Below, piece by piece: positions 26,400 to 35,296 of a stretch of 64,000 nt of DNA. The notes beneath the pieces were generated by a model, which saw nothing but the letters and a program-made list of their open reading frames with translations, had not been told where the DNA came from and did not search any database. Source of the stretch: RPQJ01 sp963732375 (GTDB taxonomy: Bacteria; Pseudomonadota; Gammaproteobacteria; Steroidobacterales; Steroidobacteraceae); contig CAVSZE010000003.1 in NCBI GenBank assembly GCA_963732375.1, forward strand, positions 593,042 through 657,041. The letters are read 5' to 3'. The position numbers and the translations under genes are program-made. The number at the start of each line of letters is the position of its first letter. Position 1 is the first letter of the stretch.

Positions 26400-27056
26400 C
26401 TACGTGGCCTTTTCCCTCGCAAGCTTGTAGAAGAGCGTGCCGTCGAAGAACGACCTCATCCTGGCGACGCTCAACGCGGGCACTGTCTTGCCACCCTCGA
26501 CTGCGACGGTGTCGGCCCCCAGCGCAAGCAATAGGCGCCACTCGGCTGTCGCCGCCAGGTAGCCTGCAAGCGTTTGGTAGTTCGCGTGGATCATCCTGGT
26601 AAGTTCGGTCGCGGTGAACGCCTTGTCACCATTGCGGTCGACGGTGGAACGCGCGCCGAATTCCTTCTCAAAGCGCCTGGCGACGAACCGACCCCGGCTG
26701 TCCAGGATTCCGGTGTCGCCATCGTGCTTGCCCTTATGGATGTTGTCGATGTCAATGCTCATCGCCAGCAACGAACCCCGCGTCTGCAGGCTCAAGGGCA
26801 CGACGATGGCGAACGCAGCCACCTCGGCAACGCCGATCGGCAGGCCGAGCGCCCTGAGCCCGCGTGCGCATTCCGCGAGTCCGATGCCACGGTCGCCGTC
26901 ATCATCGAAGAAGGACGCGTGCCGCTGCAGCGTGGTATCGGTGCGACGGCTGCGCGCCTTCAACGTGCGAGGCAGCAGCAGGTCGCTTCCACCACGCCGC
27001 GCCTTGCGACGGGAAGGCGCAGGCTTCGCCCGCCGCTTGGCTGCCTTCGAAGCCAT
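26400..27056 (-). CDS. Bacterial caleosin-family protein
   Basis: 218 residues. The resemblance to plant caleosins/peroxygenases spans most of the protein: L-Q-R-H46-A-S-F-F-D, an EF-hand D-D-D-G-D-R-G-I-G-L-A-E at 51-62, a hydrophobic segment at about 76-100, I-D-N-I-H107-K-G-K-H, R-G-R-F-V, and near the end E-W-R-L-L-L-A-L and R-S-F-F-D-G-T-L-F. H46 and H107 match the two haem-binding histidines of plant peroxygenases. A second EF-hand-like loop is at 139-152. Caleosins sit on lipid bodies, bind calcium, and can transfer oxygen from fatty-acid hydroperoxides. Its ATG overlaps the stop of the CBS gene. Confidence 0.85.
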   Translation of the reverse strand: MASKAAKRRAKPAPSRRKARRGGSDLLLPRTLKARSRRTDTTLQRHASFFDDDGDRGIGLAECARGLRALGLPIGVAEVAAFAIVVPLSLQTRGSLLAMSIDIDNIHKGKHDGDTGILDSRGRFVARRFEKEFGARSTVDRNGDKAFTATELTRMIHANYQTLAGYLAATAEWRLLLALGADTVAVEGGKTVPALSVARMRSFFDGTLFYKLAREKAT

Positions 27057-27475
27057 CAAGACGGTTCCGAGATCTTCGCGAGCGCTTCAGCAGCCGGCCG
27101 GATCTCTGACTTATCGACCGCGAAATCGCCGAGCGCCACGATGCCCACCAGCCGCTTGTCGTGATTGACGACCGGCAGGCGCCGGATCTGCTTTTGGCTC
27201 ATGAGCTTCGCTGCACTGTCCACGGTGTCGTCGTCGTAGGCCCAGCAAATACGATCGGACATGATTTCGCGCACCTTCGTGTCGGGCCCCTTACCCTGGG
27301 CCACCGCTCGGATCGCTATGTCCCGATCCGAAATCGCGCCGATCATCCGGTCGTTTTCGCCGACCGGCAGCATCCCGAAGTCGCCGTCACGCATGGCCTT
27401 GGCAGCTTCGTTGATGGTCATGTCCGGGCTGATGACCTTGACGTCCCGGCTCATCAGATCCTTGAGTTGATGCAT
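27056..27475 (-). CDS. Two-CBS-domain protein
   Basis: 139 residues from the ATG at 27475, which has an AGGAGA site; the open frame upstream to 27628 has no support. Two CBS motifs (M-S-R-D-V-x-x-I-S-P-D-M-T and M-S-D-R-I-C-W-A-Y-D-D-D-T) end in the typical I-S-D-R-D-I-A and V-A-L-G-D-F-A. Such stand-alone pairs bind adenine nucleotides and tune partner proteins. Its stop overlaps the start of the caleosin gene, so the two are translationally coupled. Confidence 0.9.
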   Translation of the reverse strand: MHQLKDLMSRDVKVISPDMTINEAAKAMRDGDFGMLPVGENDRMIGAISDRDIAIRAVAQGKGPDTKVREIMSDRICWAYDDDTVDSAAKLMSQKQIRRLPVVNHDKRLVGIVALGDFAVDKSEIRPAAEALAKISEPS

Positions 27476-27557
27476 GTTCGATCTCCTGTGATGACAAGTC
27501 AGGCGCGACCCGGCCGGTCGCCGCTGGGGCACGATCTCGTACCCCAGCGACCGACGC

Positions 27558-28112
27558 TCAGTTCGTGGTCTTGATCTTCGTGATCTTGGAACCTTCGAAC
27601 GACAAGTCGCCGAGCAGTCCCTTTTCATTGAAGATGAAGCCGAGAACCGGCTTGCTCAGGGTCTTGGTGTCGTATTCGGCGCTGGCACCCTTCGACACGA
27701 CCGCGACGGACGCGTCCGCGCCGACTGACCAGCCCTCGCTCTTCGTGAATTTATCGAGCGACGCCTGTGTCATGAATAGAATGACCTCGCTGTGCTCGGC
27801 GATACCGAGCGTGAGGCCGACCGAACCGGACGCCATGTTGTAGTAATCGACGTTCTTGCCATTGACCCGCAGGACCCCCTCGCCGAACTCACCGGCGACG
27901 CCGGCACCGCCCTTGGTCACTTTCCCGAAGACCAATACGCCCATTGCCTTGTCCGCCAGCCCTTTGTTACTGGGGTTGAGCGAGTAGAAACGCTGCAGTG
28001 CCTTATCCGCGCTCGCATCAATCTCCGCCTTGGTGCCAGCGAAGGTTGGGGCGCTCGCGACGAGCCCAAGGACTGCCAGGCCGGTTGCGGCCAGTAATGT
28101 TTTCAGTTTCAT
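27558..28112 (-). CDS. SYLF-domain (YSC84-like) lipid-binding protein, exported
   Basis: 184 residues with a signal peptide cut near A-P-T-F-A-G (residues 20-26). The body is a SYLF domain, with the family's A-M-G-V-L-V-F, G-A-G-V-A-G-E-F-G-E-G and G-x-x-x-G-L-T-L-G patterns. SYLF domains bind phosphoinositides in eukaryotes; the bacterial ones are periplasmic and of uncertain role. It is 82 bp upstream of the CBS gene on the same strand. Confidence 0.85.
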   Translation of the reverse strand: MKLKTLLAATGLAVLGLVASAPTFAGTKAEIDASADKALQRFYSLNPSNKGLADKAMGVLVFGKVTKGGAGVAGEFGEGVLRVNGKNVDYYNMASGSVGLTLGIAEHSEVILFMTQASLDKFTKSEGWSVGADASVAVVSKGASAEYDTKTLSKPVLGFIFNEKGLLGDLSFEGSKITKIKTTN

Positions 28113-28429
28113 GATGATTCTCTATTTGAAGTAAATGGGATTACGAACGAGTTGTCCGAGCCCCGGGATGCACCTGGTGGCCTGCGGTTTCCATTTAAGG
28201 CCTCGGCCGGCCGTGCGGTCGGTTCGCTACCGCACACGGACCCGGTGTCACGGGCCGATAAAGCTCGCGTCCGCGTTGGCCAATAGCGATTTGGTATAGG
28301 TACGTGCGCGATTCCGGCGCGTGCGATGGCGCACCGACGCGGCCCTACCGCCGGGCTGTTTTCTTCTCGTACATCACGTTCCGGCGGCTCGCAGTCCTGT
28401 GGGCTTCGGGACCGCCTGGGCTGTCGCGG
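28113..28429. other. Intergenic region, probable SYLF promoter side
   Basis: About 317 bp without a gene. It holds the region upstream of the SYLF gene and an inverted repeat GTGCGGT / ACCGCAC near 28213-28236. I see no clear promoter boxes. Its right end lies downstream of the FAD-linked oxidase and may contain that operon's terminator. Confidence 0.4.
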
Positions 28430-29806
28430 TCAGATGATTTTTCCTGGATTGAGTATTGCCTTTGGATCCAGGGCGGCTTTGAGCTTGCGCATCAACGCAA
28501 TCTCGTTCTCGCCGCGACTCACTTTCAGGTGGGGCTTCTTTTCCAACCCGATGCCATGCTCGGCGGACACAGATCCCTTGAACGCCGCGAGCGGCGTGTA
28601 CACCAACGCTTCGATCCTGGAGCGCAGGGCGATGTAGTCCTGCGGACTCACCTGGACGATGATGTGCAGGTTGCCATCGCCCAGGTGACCGAATATCCAT
28701 AGCTTGTGCTCGCCTATGGCCGCGGGCAGATTCGCCTTGAGGTCGGCCGTGAACCTTTCCATCTCGGCGATGGGCAGCGAAACGTCGAAGACGACCGGCA
28801 CGCCACCGTGCATGACCTGCTCCACATCGTCACGCAGTGCCCAGAAGGCGCGACAGTCGGAATCGGACTGCGAGACGGCCGCATCGACGATCAGGCCGCT
28901 CTCAATAGCCGCCTCCATCGCCGCGTTGAAACGCTGTGCATCAAGTTCGCGATCGGCACCCTGGCTTTCCACGAGAACGTAATACGGGTAATCCTGTGCA
29001 ATCGGCGGACGCCCCTTGGCCGGAGCGGTCGTCACCAGCTTGTAGAAGTCCTGCCACATGACCTCGAATGCAGAAAGCGTACCGCCCAACGAGCGATCCA
29101 TGTGTTTCAGGAACCTGGCGACGTTACCGAAACTGTCGAGACCGACAAATGCCATGTTTGAGCTCGACGGCATTTCGCGCAAGCGCAGCACCAGGCGGGT
29201 AATGATTCCCAGTGTGCCTTCCGAGCCGATGAACATGTGCTTGAGGTCGTAGCCGGCATTGTTCTTGATCAGGTGATTGAGCGACGAGATGACGGTTCCA
29301 TCGGCGAGCACCACTTCCAGCCCAAGCACCATGTCCCGGGTCATGCCGTAGCGGATGACGCGGTTGCCACCGGCATTGGTCGCCGCAGTGCCACCCAGCG
29401 TTGCAGTGCCTCGCGCGCCAAGGTCGAGCGGAAACGCCAGGTCGTGTTTCTCCACTTCCTCCTGAAGTGTCTGCAACACCACACCGGCCTGCACGGTCGC
29501 GGTGCGCTGCACGGGGTCGATGCCCTCGATGTTTCGCATGCGCTCCAGCGAGAGAATGACCTCCGCCGGCCCGGCATCGGCGCCGTGCACCAGCCCTGTC
29601 AGGCCGCCCTGCGTCACGATCGGCACGCTGTTTTCGTGGGCCCAGCGCATGACCCGGGATACTTCTTCGGTCGTCGTCGGGCGAACCAGCGCAGCCGCCT
29701 GCAGGTTGTCGGGCCGCCACGCGCCCGCCGACCTTGTCGCCAGCTCCGCCGCCTCGAGTACGCCACTCTCGCCAACAATGGAGCGCAGGGCCTCGATCAT
29801 GTTCAT
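28430..29806 (-). CDS. FAD-linked oxidase (GlcD/D-lactate dehydrogenase-like)
   Basis: 458 residues from the ATG at 29806, which has a GGGAGG site. An FAD-binding PCMH domain at about 35-215 (V-T-Q-G-G-L-T-G-L-V, A-T-N-A-G-G) is followed by an FAD-oxidase C-terminal domain ending in the metal-site pattern F-G-H-L-G-D-G-N-L-H and S-A-E-H-G-I-G. Relatives oxidise 2-hydroxy acids such as D-lactate, glycolate or 2-hydroxyglutarate. It overlaps the GMC gene stop as ATGA, so it is the last gene of the alcohol/aldehyde operon. Confidence 0.88.
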   Translation of the reverse strand: MNMIEALRSIVGESGVLEAAELATRSAGAWRPDNLQAAALVRPTTTEEVSRVMRWAHENSVPIVTQGGLTGLVHGADAGPAEVILSLERMRNIEGIDPVQRTATVQAGVVLQTLQEEVEKHDLAFPLDLGARGTATLGGTAATNAGGNRVIRYGMTRDMVLGLEVVLADGTVISSLNHLIKNNAGYDLKHMFIGSEGTLGIITRLVLRLREMPSSSNMAFVGLDSFGNVARFLKHMDRSLGGTLSAFEVMWQDFYKLVTTAPAKGRPPIAQDYPYYVLVESQGADRELDAQRFNAAMEAAIESGLIVDAAVSQSDSDCRAFWALRDDVEQVMHGGVPVVFDVSLPIAEMERFTADLKANLPAAIGEHKLWIFGHLGDGNLHIIVQVSPQDYIALRSRIEALVYTPLAAFKGSVSAEHGIGLEKKPHLKVSRGENEIALMRKLKAALDPKAILNPGKII

Positions 29807-31413
29807 TGCGTCCCTCCCCTGACCATCATATCGGCACATTTCTCGCCGATCATGATCACTGGCACGTTGATGTTGTTGGTGGTGACACACGGCATGATTG
29901 AGGCATCGGCAATTCGCAGATTGTCGATTCCCTTGACGCGCAGTTTCGCGTCGACCACTGCCATGGGATCGCCGTCCGGGCCCATCTTGCAGGTGCCACA
30001 GACGTGGTATTCGGTATCGGCACGCTCTCGCAGCGTCGCTTCGATCTGGCCGGGATCATCGCGCTCATACTTGATCAGCATCTCGCCACGATACGGATCG
30101 AGGGGGCTGGAATTCATGATGTCCAGTGCGATCTGCGTGCCCTTCACCAGCGTCGGCATGTCATACGGATGGCTGAAATAGCGAGGATCGATCAAGGGCA
30201 TGGTCCGTGTGTCCGGGCTGGCCAGGCGCACTTCGCCGGTGCTCTGCGGCCTTGCCAGCAGCAGATGCGCGGAATAGCCATGGCCGAGATGGGTCTTGCG
30301 CGCGTGATCGTCGGTGATGCCGACGATCAACTCCATCTCCATGTCCGATACCTCGACGTCCGGGCGGGTGCGGTAGAAAACCCCGGACTCGGCGGCACAA
30401 CTGGTGATCAGGCCAGTGCGTCGTTGCCGCCACTCCCACATGGCATTGACCATGCGGACGATACCGACCGCCGAGATGCCGAATGTGTCGTAGTTGCCCG
30501 GCGAGCGGTAGACCAGCAGCGCCGAGATATGATCCTGCAGGTTCTGCCCGACGCCAGGCGCGTCCAGCACCGTCTTGATGCCCAGCTCCTGCAGGTGCTT
30601 GGCTGGACCGACACCCGAGGCCATCAGGATCTGTGGCGAACCAAACGCGCCACTCGACAGCACGACTTCACGCCGCGCCCGGACCTGGTGGGTTTCTCCA
30701 TCCTGGTAATACTCGGCGCCAACGGCGCGGCGCTGCTCGAACAGCAACCTTGCGGTGTGCGCGCCTGTCTGCACCTTGAGGTTCGGACGATCGAGATTCG
30801 GATGGATGAATGCCGCCGCCGTGCTGTGTCGCTCGCCGTTCTTCTGCGTGACCTGCACCTCGTAGCAGCCGCAGTGTTCGGCGCCATTGACGTCCGGGTT
30901 GAATGGAATCCCGACTGATTGGCAGGCCTCGAGGAAGACCTTGTTCAATGCGCTCGGGCTGCGCAGTTTCGTGACATTGAGCGGCCCATCAATGCCGTGG
31001 TACGGAGAGTCCCGGTGATTCTCGTTGTTCTCCGACTTCTTGAAATACGGCAGGACGTCGTCGTAGGCCCATCCGGCGTTGCCCAGCGCCGCCCAGTTGT
31101 CGTAGTCCCAACGGTGACCCCGGGCGTAGATCATTGCGTTGATTGCACTTGAGCCTCCAAGCGCCTTGCCTCGAGGCTGGAATCCGCGCCGCCCGTTGAA
31201 TCCGGGTTGTGGCACGGTCTGGTAGTGCCAGCTGTTGATCCCACGCGGCACCGTCGCGGCGAAGCCGAGCGGCGCGCGGATCAAGACGCCCCTGCCGTCG
31301 CCACCCGCCTCGAGCAGGCACACGGTAACGCCGGGGTCCTCACTCAATCGACTTGCCACGACGCAGCCTGCAGACCCTCCCCCTATTACGACGTAGTCAT
31401 ACTCGGTGATCAT
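29803..31413 (-). CDS. GMC-family alcohol/choline-type dehydrogenase
   Basis: 536 residues. The dinucleotide fold V-V-I-G-G-G-S-A-G-C starts at residue 8, the GMC signatures G-K-x-L-G-G-S-S-A-I-N and S-S-G-A-F-G-S-P-Q-I-L-M are present, and the C-terminal active-site region has Y-H-V-C-G-T-C-K-M-G. Relatives include AlkJ and choline dehydrogenase. Within this operon it most likely oxidises an alcohol to the aldehyde. GGAGA precedes the ATG. Confidence 0.9.
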   Translation of the reverse strand: MITEYDYVVIGGGSAGCVVASRLSEDPGVTVCLLEAGGDGRGVLIRAPLGFAATVPRGINSWHYQTVPQPGFNGRRGFQPRGKALGGSSAINAMIYARGHRWDYDNWAALGNAGWAYDDVLPYFKKSENNENHRDSPYHGIDGPLNVTKLRSPSALNKVFLEACQSVGIPFNPDVNGAEHCGCYEVQVTQKNGERHSTAAAFIHPNLDRPNLKVQTGAHTARLLFEQRRAVGAEYYQDGETHQVRARREVVLSSGAFGSPQILMASGVGPAKHLQELGIKTVLDAPGVGQNLQDHISALLVYRSPGNYDTFGISAVGIVRMVNAMWEWRQRRTGLITSCAAESGVFYRTRPDVEVSDMEMELIVGITDDHARKTHLGHGYSAHLLLARPQSTGEVRLASPDTRTMPLIDPRYFSHPYDMPTLVKGTQIALDIMNSSPLDPYRGEMLIKYERDDPGQIEATLRERADTEYHVCGTCKMGPDGDPMAVVDAKLRVKGIDNLRIADASIMPCVTTNNINVPVIMIGEKCADMMVRGGTQ

Positions 31414-31459
31414 CGTGTGTCTCCGGTATATCCGCCAGGCTCCAGGCGACCGCAGCCGA

Positions 31460-31789
31460 TCAGCCTCCCGATCCGAAGCTGCAGGGTGCGAAGCCCTGCC
31501 ATTCGCTCACGGGCTTCGCCGAGCTGAGCATGAATCCCCGGCGGCCGGCCTCGTCGCAGTAACCGATGCTGATGTCGCCGGCGGTCTCAAAGACCTCCGG
31601 GCTCACGACAAACGTCACGCCAGCAATTTCCCGCACCAGGTCCTCTTCCCGGGCGCTGTCGACGCGCAGCCCGAGGGACGCGTCGCAGCACCCGGCGAAG
31701 CGCAGTTCGATGCGTACCGGTCCGGTGCTTCCCTGCCGGAGCAGTTCCTCCTTCACGGCTTCCAGCGCGTGGGCCTCGCAAGTGATCAT
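31460..31789 (-). CDS. HesB/IscA- or DUF779-like small protein
   Basis: 109 residues from the ATG at 31789. The segment R-F-A-G-C-C-D-A-S resembles DUF779 proteins, which accompany aldehyde dehydrogenases. The later D-L-V-x-E-x-x-G-V-x-F-V-V and the late cysteine look like the HesB/IscA iron-sulfur carrier fold. I cannot separate the two. It lies 28 bp after the ALDH::ADH fusion gene, which fits DUF779 context or iron delivery to the Fe-dependent ADH domain. Confidence 0.6.
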   Translation of the reverse strand: MITCEAHALEAVKEELLRQGSTGPVRIELRFAGCCDASLGLRVDSAREEDLVREIAGVTFVVSPEVFETAGDISIGYCDEAGRRGFMLSSAKPVSEWQGFAPCSFGSGG

Positions 31790-31817
31790 GTCGTGGCCAT
31801 CCAGCTTCAGTCTCGCG

Positions 31818-34478
31818 TCAGTACGCCTCTGCGTAGAGTCGCAGGATGTCCGCGGGGTCCGTGACCGGACGCGGATTGAAGAGGTCCGCCGTGTCCGCGA
31901 TGGCGTGGAAGGCACATGCCTCGAGGCCGTCCTCGGGCACGCCGACGTCGCGGAGCCGAAGCGGGTGCCCGACCTTTCTCATCAGTGCTTCCACGGCGTG
32001 GGCTGCCGCAAGGGCCGCATCGCGTTCGCTCATGCCTGCCGTGCCGACGCCCAGGGCCCCGGCGACGAGTGCCAGCTTGGAAGTGGCGTGGTCCACGTTG
32101 TAGCGCATCACCTTGGGCAGGAGGATGCCGCAGGCCGTGCCGTGCGGGACGTGGTGCAGCGTCCCGATCGTGTGTGCCATGCCATGGGCGAGGCCCACCT
32201 GGGCGATCGTGAAAGCCCAACCGGCCATCGTGGCCGCGATCTGCATGTTCAGCCGTGCCTCTTCATTTTTCGGGTCGGCCACGACCAGCGGCAGGTTTTC
32301 GCGGATGAGTCGTATCGCGTGCAGGGCCTGCCCGTCGCAGATCTGGTTCGACATCACGCTCGAGAGCGCCTCGACGGCATGGGTCATGGCGTCCATGGCC
32401 GTGGCCACGGTCAGCCCCTTGGGCATCGTCACGACGAAGCGTGGGTCGAGGATGGCCACGTCCGGCATGATGTGCGTGTCCGCGATGAAGAGCTTTCGGC
32501 CGGCTCCGTGGCTGGTGAGCACCGCGACGTTGGTGACCTCGCTGCCCGTGCCCGACGTGGTGGGAATGGCGATGTGCGGAACCTGCCGCTCCGAGAGCGT
32601 CAGCAGATTCAGGTGGTCATTGGCCTTGCCGCCGTTCTTCAGCGTCACGCAGACCGCCTTCGCCGTGTCCATGACACTGCCGCCGCCCACGCTGACGATG
32701 CAGTCCGCGCCCAGTTCGCGGGCCGCCGCAGTTGCCGCGTCGGCCGCCTCGAGGTCCGGGTCCGGCGGGATCCCGTCGTGCATGCCCACGCAGAAGCCTG
32801 CCAGCGCGTTGCTCACGAGCTGCGCGAGCCCGGCTTCCTTGACGCCCTTGTCGGTCAGGATCAGCGCCCGCCTGCAGCCGAGGTCGGTCACGGCTTTCTG
32901 GATGCCGCTCAGCGACCCGTGACCCGCGATCACCTGCGTGGGGCACTTGTAGGAGAAGCCGCGCACCTTCTTGTCGTCGCTCATGAGCTGGAAGGTCATG
33001 TTCGACCGGTGATCGGCCAGCACCGGCACGTGGATCCGCTTGACCTGCGTGTACTCGTGCAGGCCCGTCGCGCCGAGCTCGCGCCCCACGCCGGACTGCT
33101 TGTAGCCGCCGAATGGGCAGAAGTCGGCAAAGACGTGATAGTTGTTGATCCACATGGTCCCGGTCCGGACCCCTCGGGCCACGCGCTCGGCCCTCGCGTT
33201 GCTCGATGAGAAAACACCGCCGCCGAGACCGTAGATGGAGTCGTTGGCAATGGCCACGGCCTCGTCTTCGCTGTCGTAGGGGATCACGCACACCACGGGC
33301 CCGAAGATCTCCTCCTGCGCGATGCGCATCCGGTTGTCCACGCCGGCGAAAATGGTGGGGGCAAAGTAGTAACCACCCTCTCGCCCCGGTACCTCCACGC
33401 GATGGCCGCCGGTGATCAGTTCCGCGCCTTCTGCCTTTCCGAGCTTCACGTAGCCTTCCACGGTGGACAACTGCGCCTTGCTGACCAGCGGGCCCATGTG
33501 ACTTGCCGCGTCCATCTGGTACCCGACACGCAGCGCCTCGGCCCGCTTCTTCATCTTCTCCAGGAACTCGTCATGGATCTTCGACGGCACCAGGACTCGC
33601 GTGCCGGACTCGCAGATCTGGCCCTGGTGGAAGAAGGTGCCGAAGATCGCGCCCTCGACGGCAAGCTCCATGTCCGCGTCGTCCAGGATGATGTTGGCCG
33701 ACTTGCCGCCGAGTTCGAGGGTCACCTTCTTGACGGTGCCCGATGCGAGGCGCATGACTTCGCGGCCCACCTCCGTGCTGCCCGTGAAGGCAATCTTGGC
33801 GACGTCCGGGTGAGTGCACAGCACGTTGCCGAGTTCGCCACCGGGGCCGGCAATGACGTTGATGACCCCGTCGGGAATGCCGGCTGCCCTCGCCGCGTCG
33901 GCAATGATGAGCGCGCTGAGCGGCGTCACGGAGGCGGGCTTCAGCACGACCGTGTTGCCCATCACCAGTGCCGGCACGATCTTCCAGAACGCCATGCTCA
34001 TCGGGAAATTCCATGGAACGATCCCCACGCACACGCCGTGGGGTTCCCGGCGGATGTATTCCCGGGCGGGGCCAAAGGCATTGCCCGAGACCGGGATTTC
34101 CTCTTCCCACGGGAACTTCGTTGCGGCAAAGAGGCTCAGGTTACGCATCAGCCCGATGCCGAGCAGCGGGGCGAAATTCGCCAGGCCGATGATCTGGCCG
34201 GAGTCCATGGACTCGGTGGCGGCAAGCTGCAGACCGCGGCGCGCGATCTGGTCTGCAAAATCCTGGACCTTGGCCATGCGCGCGGTGGGGCTCAGGCCAC
34301 TCCATACGCCGCTGTCGAACGCCGTCCGGGCAGCGGCGATGGCGGCCTCGGCATCCACCGTTCCTGCCTGGGCCACTGATGCAAATGGAACGCCGGTGCC
34401 GGGGTCGACGGTCTCGAACACCTTGCCCGACCTGGCATTCACGAACTCGCCGTTGATGAACAACTTGTACTGGTCCAT
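31818..34478 (-). CDS. Fusion of aldehyde dehydrogenase and iron-type alcohol dehydrogenase
   Basis: 886 residues from the ATG at 34478, which has a GGGGAAGG site. Residues about 1-490 are a non-acylating ALDH with catalytic E255 (E-L-G-G-K-S) and C289 (G-Q-I-C-E-S-G-T). Residues about 505-886 are a group III alcohol dehydrogenase with G-G-G-S-V-M-D-T-A-K near 598, G-T-G-S-E-V-T, and metal-ligand histidines in H-G-M-A-H and H-H-V-P-H-G. Unlike AdhE, the ALDH half is of the acid-forming type. It could take alcohol to acid in one chain. First gene of the four-gene operon. Confidence 0.88.
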   Translation of the reverse strand: MDQYKLFINGEFVNARSGKVFETVDPGTGVPFASVAQAGTVDAEAAIAAARTAFDSGVWSGLSPTARMAKVQDFADQIARRGLQLAATESMDSGQIIGLANFAPLLGIGLMRNLSLFAATKFPWEEEIPVSGNAFGPAREYIRREPHGVCVGIVPWNFPMSMAFWKIVPALVMGNTVVLKPASVTPLSALIIADAARAAGIPDGVINVIAGPGGELGNVLCTHPDVAKIAFTGSTEVGREVMRLASGTVKKVTLELGGKSANIILDDADMELAVEGAIFGTFFHQGQICESGTRVLVPSKIHDEFLEKMKKRAEALRVGYQMDAASHMGPLVSKAQLSTVEGYVKLGKAEGAELITGGHRVEVPGREGGYYFAPTIFAGVDNRMRIAQEEIFGPVVCVIPYDSEDEAVAIANDSIYGLGGGVFSSSNARAERVARGVRTGTMWINNYHVFADFCPFGGYKQSGVGRELGATGLHEYTQVKRIHVPVLADHRSNMTFQLMSDDKKVRGFSYKCPTQVIAGHGSLSGIQKAVTDLGCRRALILTDKGVKEAGLAQLVSNALAGFCVGMHDGIPPDPDLEAADAATAAARELGADCIVSVGGGSVMDTAKAVCVTLKNGGKANDHLNLLTLSERQVPHIAIPTTSGTGSEVTNVAVLTSHGAGRKLFIADTHIMPDVAILDPRFVVTMPKGLTVATAMDAMTHAVEALSSVMSNQICDGQALHAIRLIRENLPLVVADPKNEEARLNMQIAATMAGWAFTIAQVGLAHGMAHTIGTLHHVPHGTACGILLPKVMRYNVDHATSKLALVAGALGVGTAGMSERDAALAAAHAVEALMRKVGHPLRLRDVGVPEDGLEACAFHAIADTADLFNPRPVTDPADILRLYAEAY

Positions 34479-34948
34479 GGAACCTTCCCCTCGAAATTTC
34501 TGATGCGACCGATCACTCGCCGCAGGGGCTCTGCCTGGCGCTGCGTCGAGCAATCGAAGGACTGATGACTGGATATTGCCGCCGCACAACTGCGCGTCAT
34601 GTCGCCGCATGCCGTGCTCTTGCGACTCCCCCTGTTGCTCCCGGAGCTATTGGGGGAACGCTACGCCCGGTGCCACCCCACAGCATCGGGATATTCCCCT
34701 AAGTCCGGCGGTCTAAGGCTGACGTCACCCCGAGTTTTCGTAGTCACCTGGAACCGGAGCCAGGCGCCACAGCAAGCTTCCTACCCTTGGGCATTCGCGA
34801 CGAGGCGACTCCGGCCGTCCCCCATCTTGAGGGCCCGTGAAGTCAGCTTGGTCCAGTTCTAATTAGTTCCGATAAATCGGCGTTCGCTTCGCGGGAGATG
34901 AGTTCCCGGCTCGCGCAGTGCTGAGAGGAAGACGCCGGAGGCTTGAAC
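34479..34948. other. Intergenic region upstream of the ALDH::ADH operon
   Basis: About 470 bp with no convincing gene; a plus-strand open frame of 87 codons lacks a ribosome site and family features. The left part should carry the promoter of the minus-strand ALDH::ADH operon, but no strong boxes stand out. The right end is just downstream of the antitoxin gene. Confidence 0.45.
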
Positions 34949-35296
34949 CTAGAGCGCGGCCAGGCGCTCGACGGTATCGGGGTACCGCTTGACGAGGTTG
35001 ATCAGGAGCGCGGCCTGGGCGTTGGGCCGGGCCCTGCCCTGCTCCCAGTTCTCCAATGTCCTGACATTGGTTCGCAGGTAGGCGGCGAAAAGACCGCGCG
35101 AAAGGTTCAGGCGCCTGCGTACCGCGACGAGTTCGTCCGGCGTCAGTTCCGGTGCGGGCCTGACATCCACCGCGTGCGTCCGCAGCGTGCGCTTTCCCTG
35201 GCGCGACTCTCCAAGGGCCTCCACGCCCTCGATGAGTTCCAGGAATAGATTCCGCCGCGCCTTCGCCTTGACCTTTGCTTTTGCCCTTTTAGCCAT
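34949..35296 (-). CDS. HigA-like XRE antitoxin
   Basis: 115 residues from the ATG at 35296. A very basic N-terminal stretch (repeated K and A) is followed by an XRE helix-turn-helix at about 50-100 (L-T-P-D-E-L-V-A-V-R-R-R-L-N-L-S-R-x-x-F-A and R-T-L-E-N-W-E-Q-G-R). This matches antitoxins paired with the RelE/HigB-like toxin encoded just upstream. It would neutralise the toxin and bind the shared promoter. Confidence 0.82.
   Translation of the reverse strand: MAKRAKAKVKAKARRNLFLELIEGVEALGESRQGKRTLRTHAVDVRPAPELTPDELVAVRRRLNLSRGLFAAYLRTNVRTLENWEQGRARPNAQAALLINLVKRYPDTVERLAAL

Noticed and set aside
31566..33209. 547-codon plus-strand open frame opposite the ALDH::ADH gene
   Set aside because: Shadow with low-complexity composition; the minus strand has intact catalytic motifs.
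34599..34862. 87-codon plus-strand open frame in the gap upstream of the ALDH::ADH operon
   Set aside because: No ribosome site, no hydrophobic or domain pattern, and composition like other non-coding gaps here.
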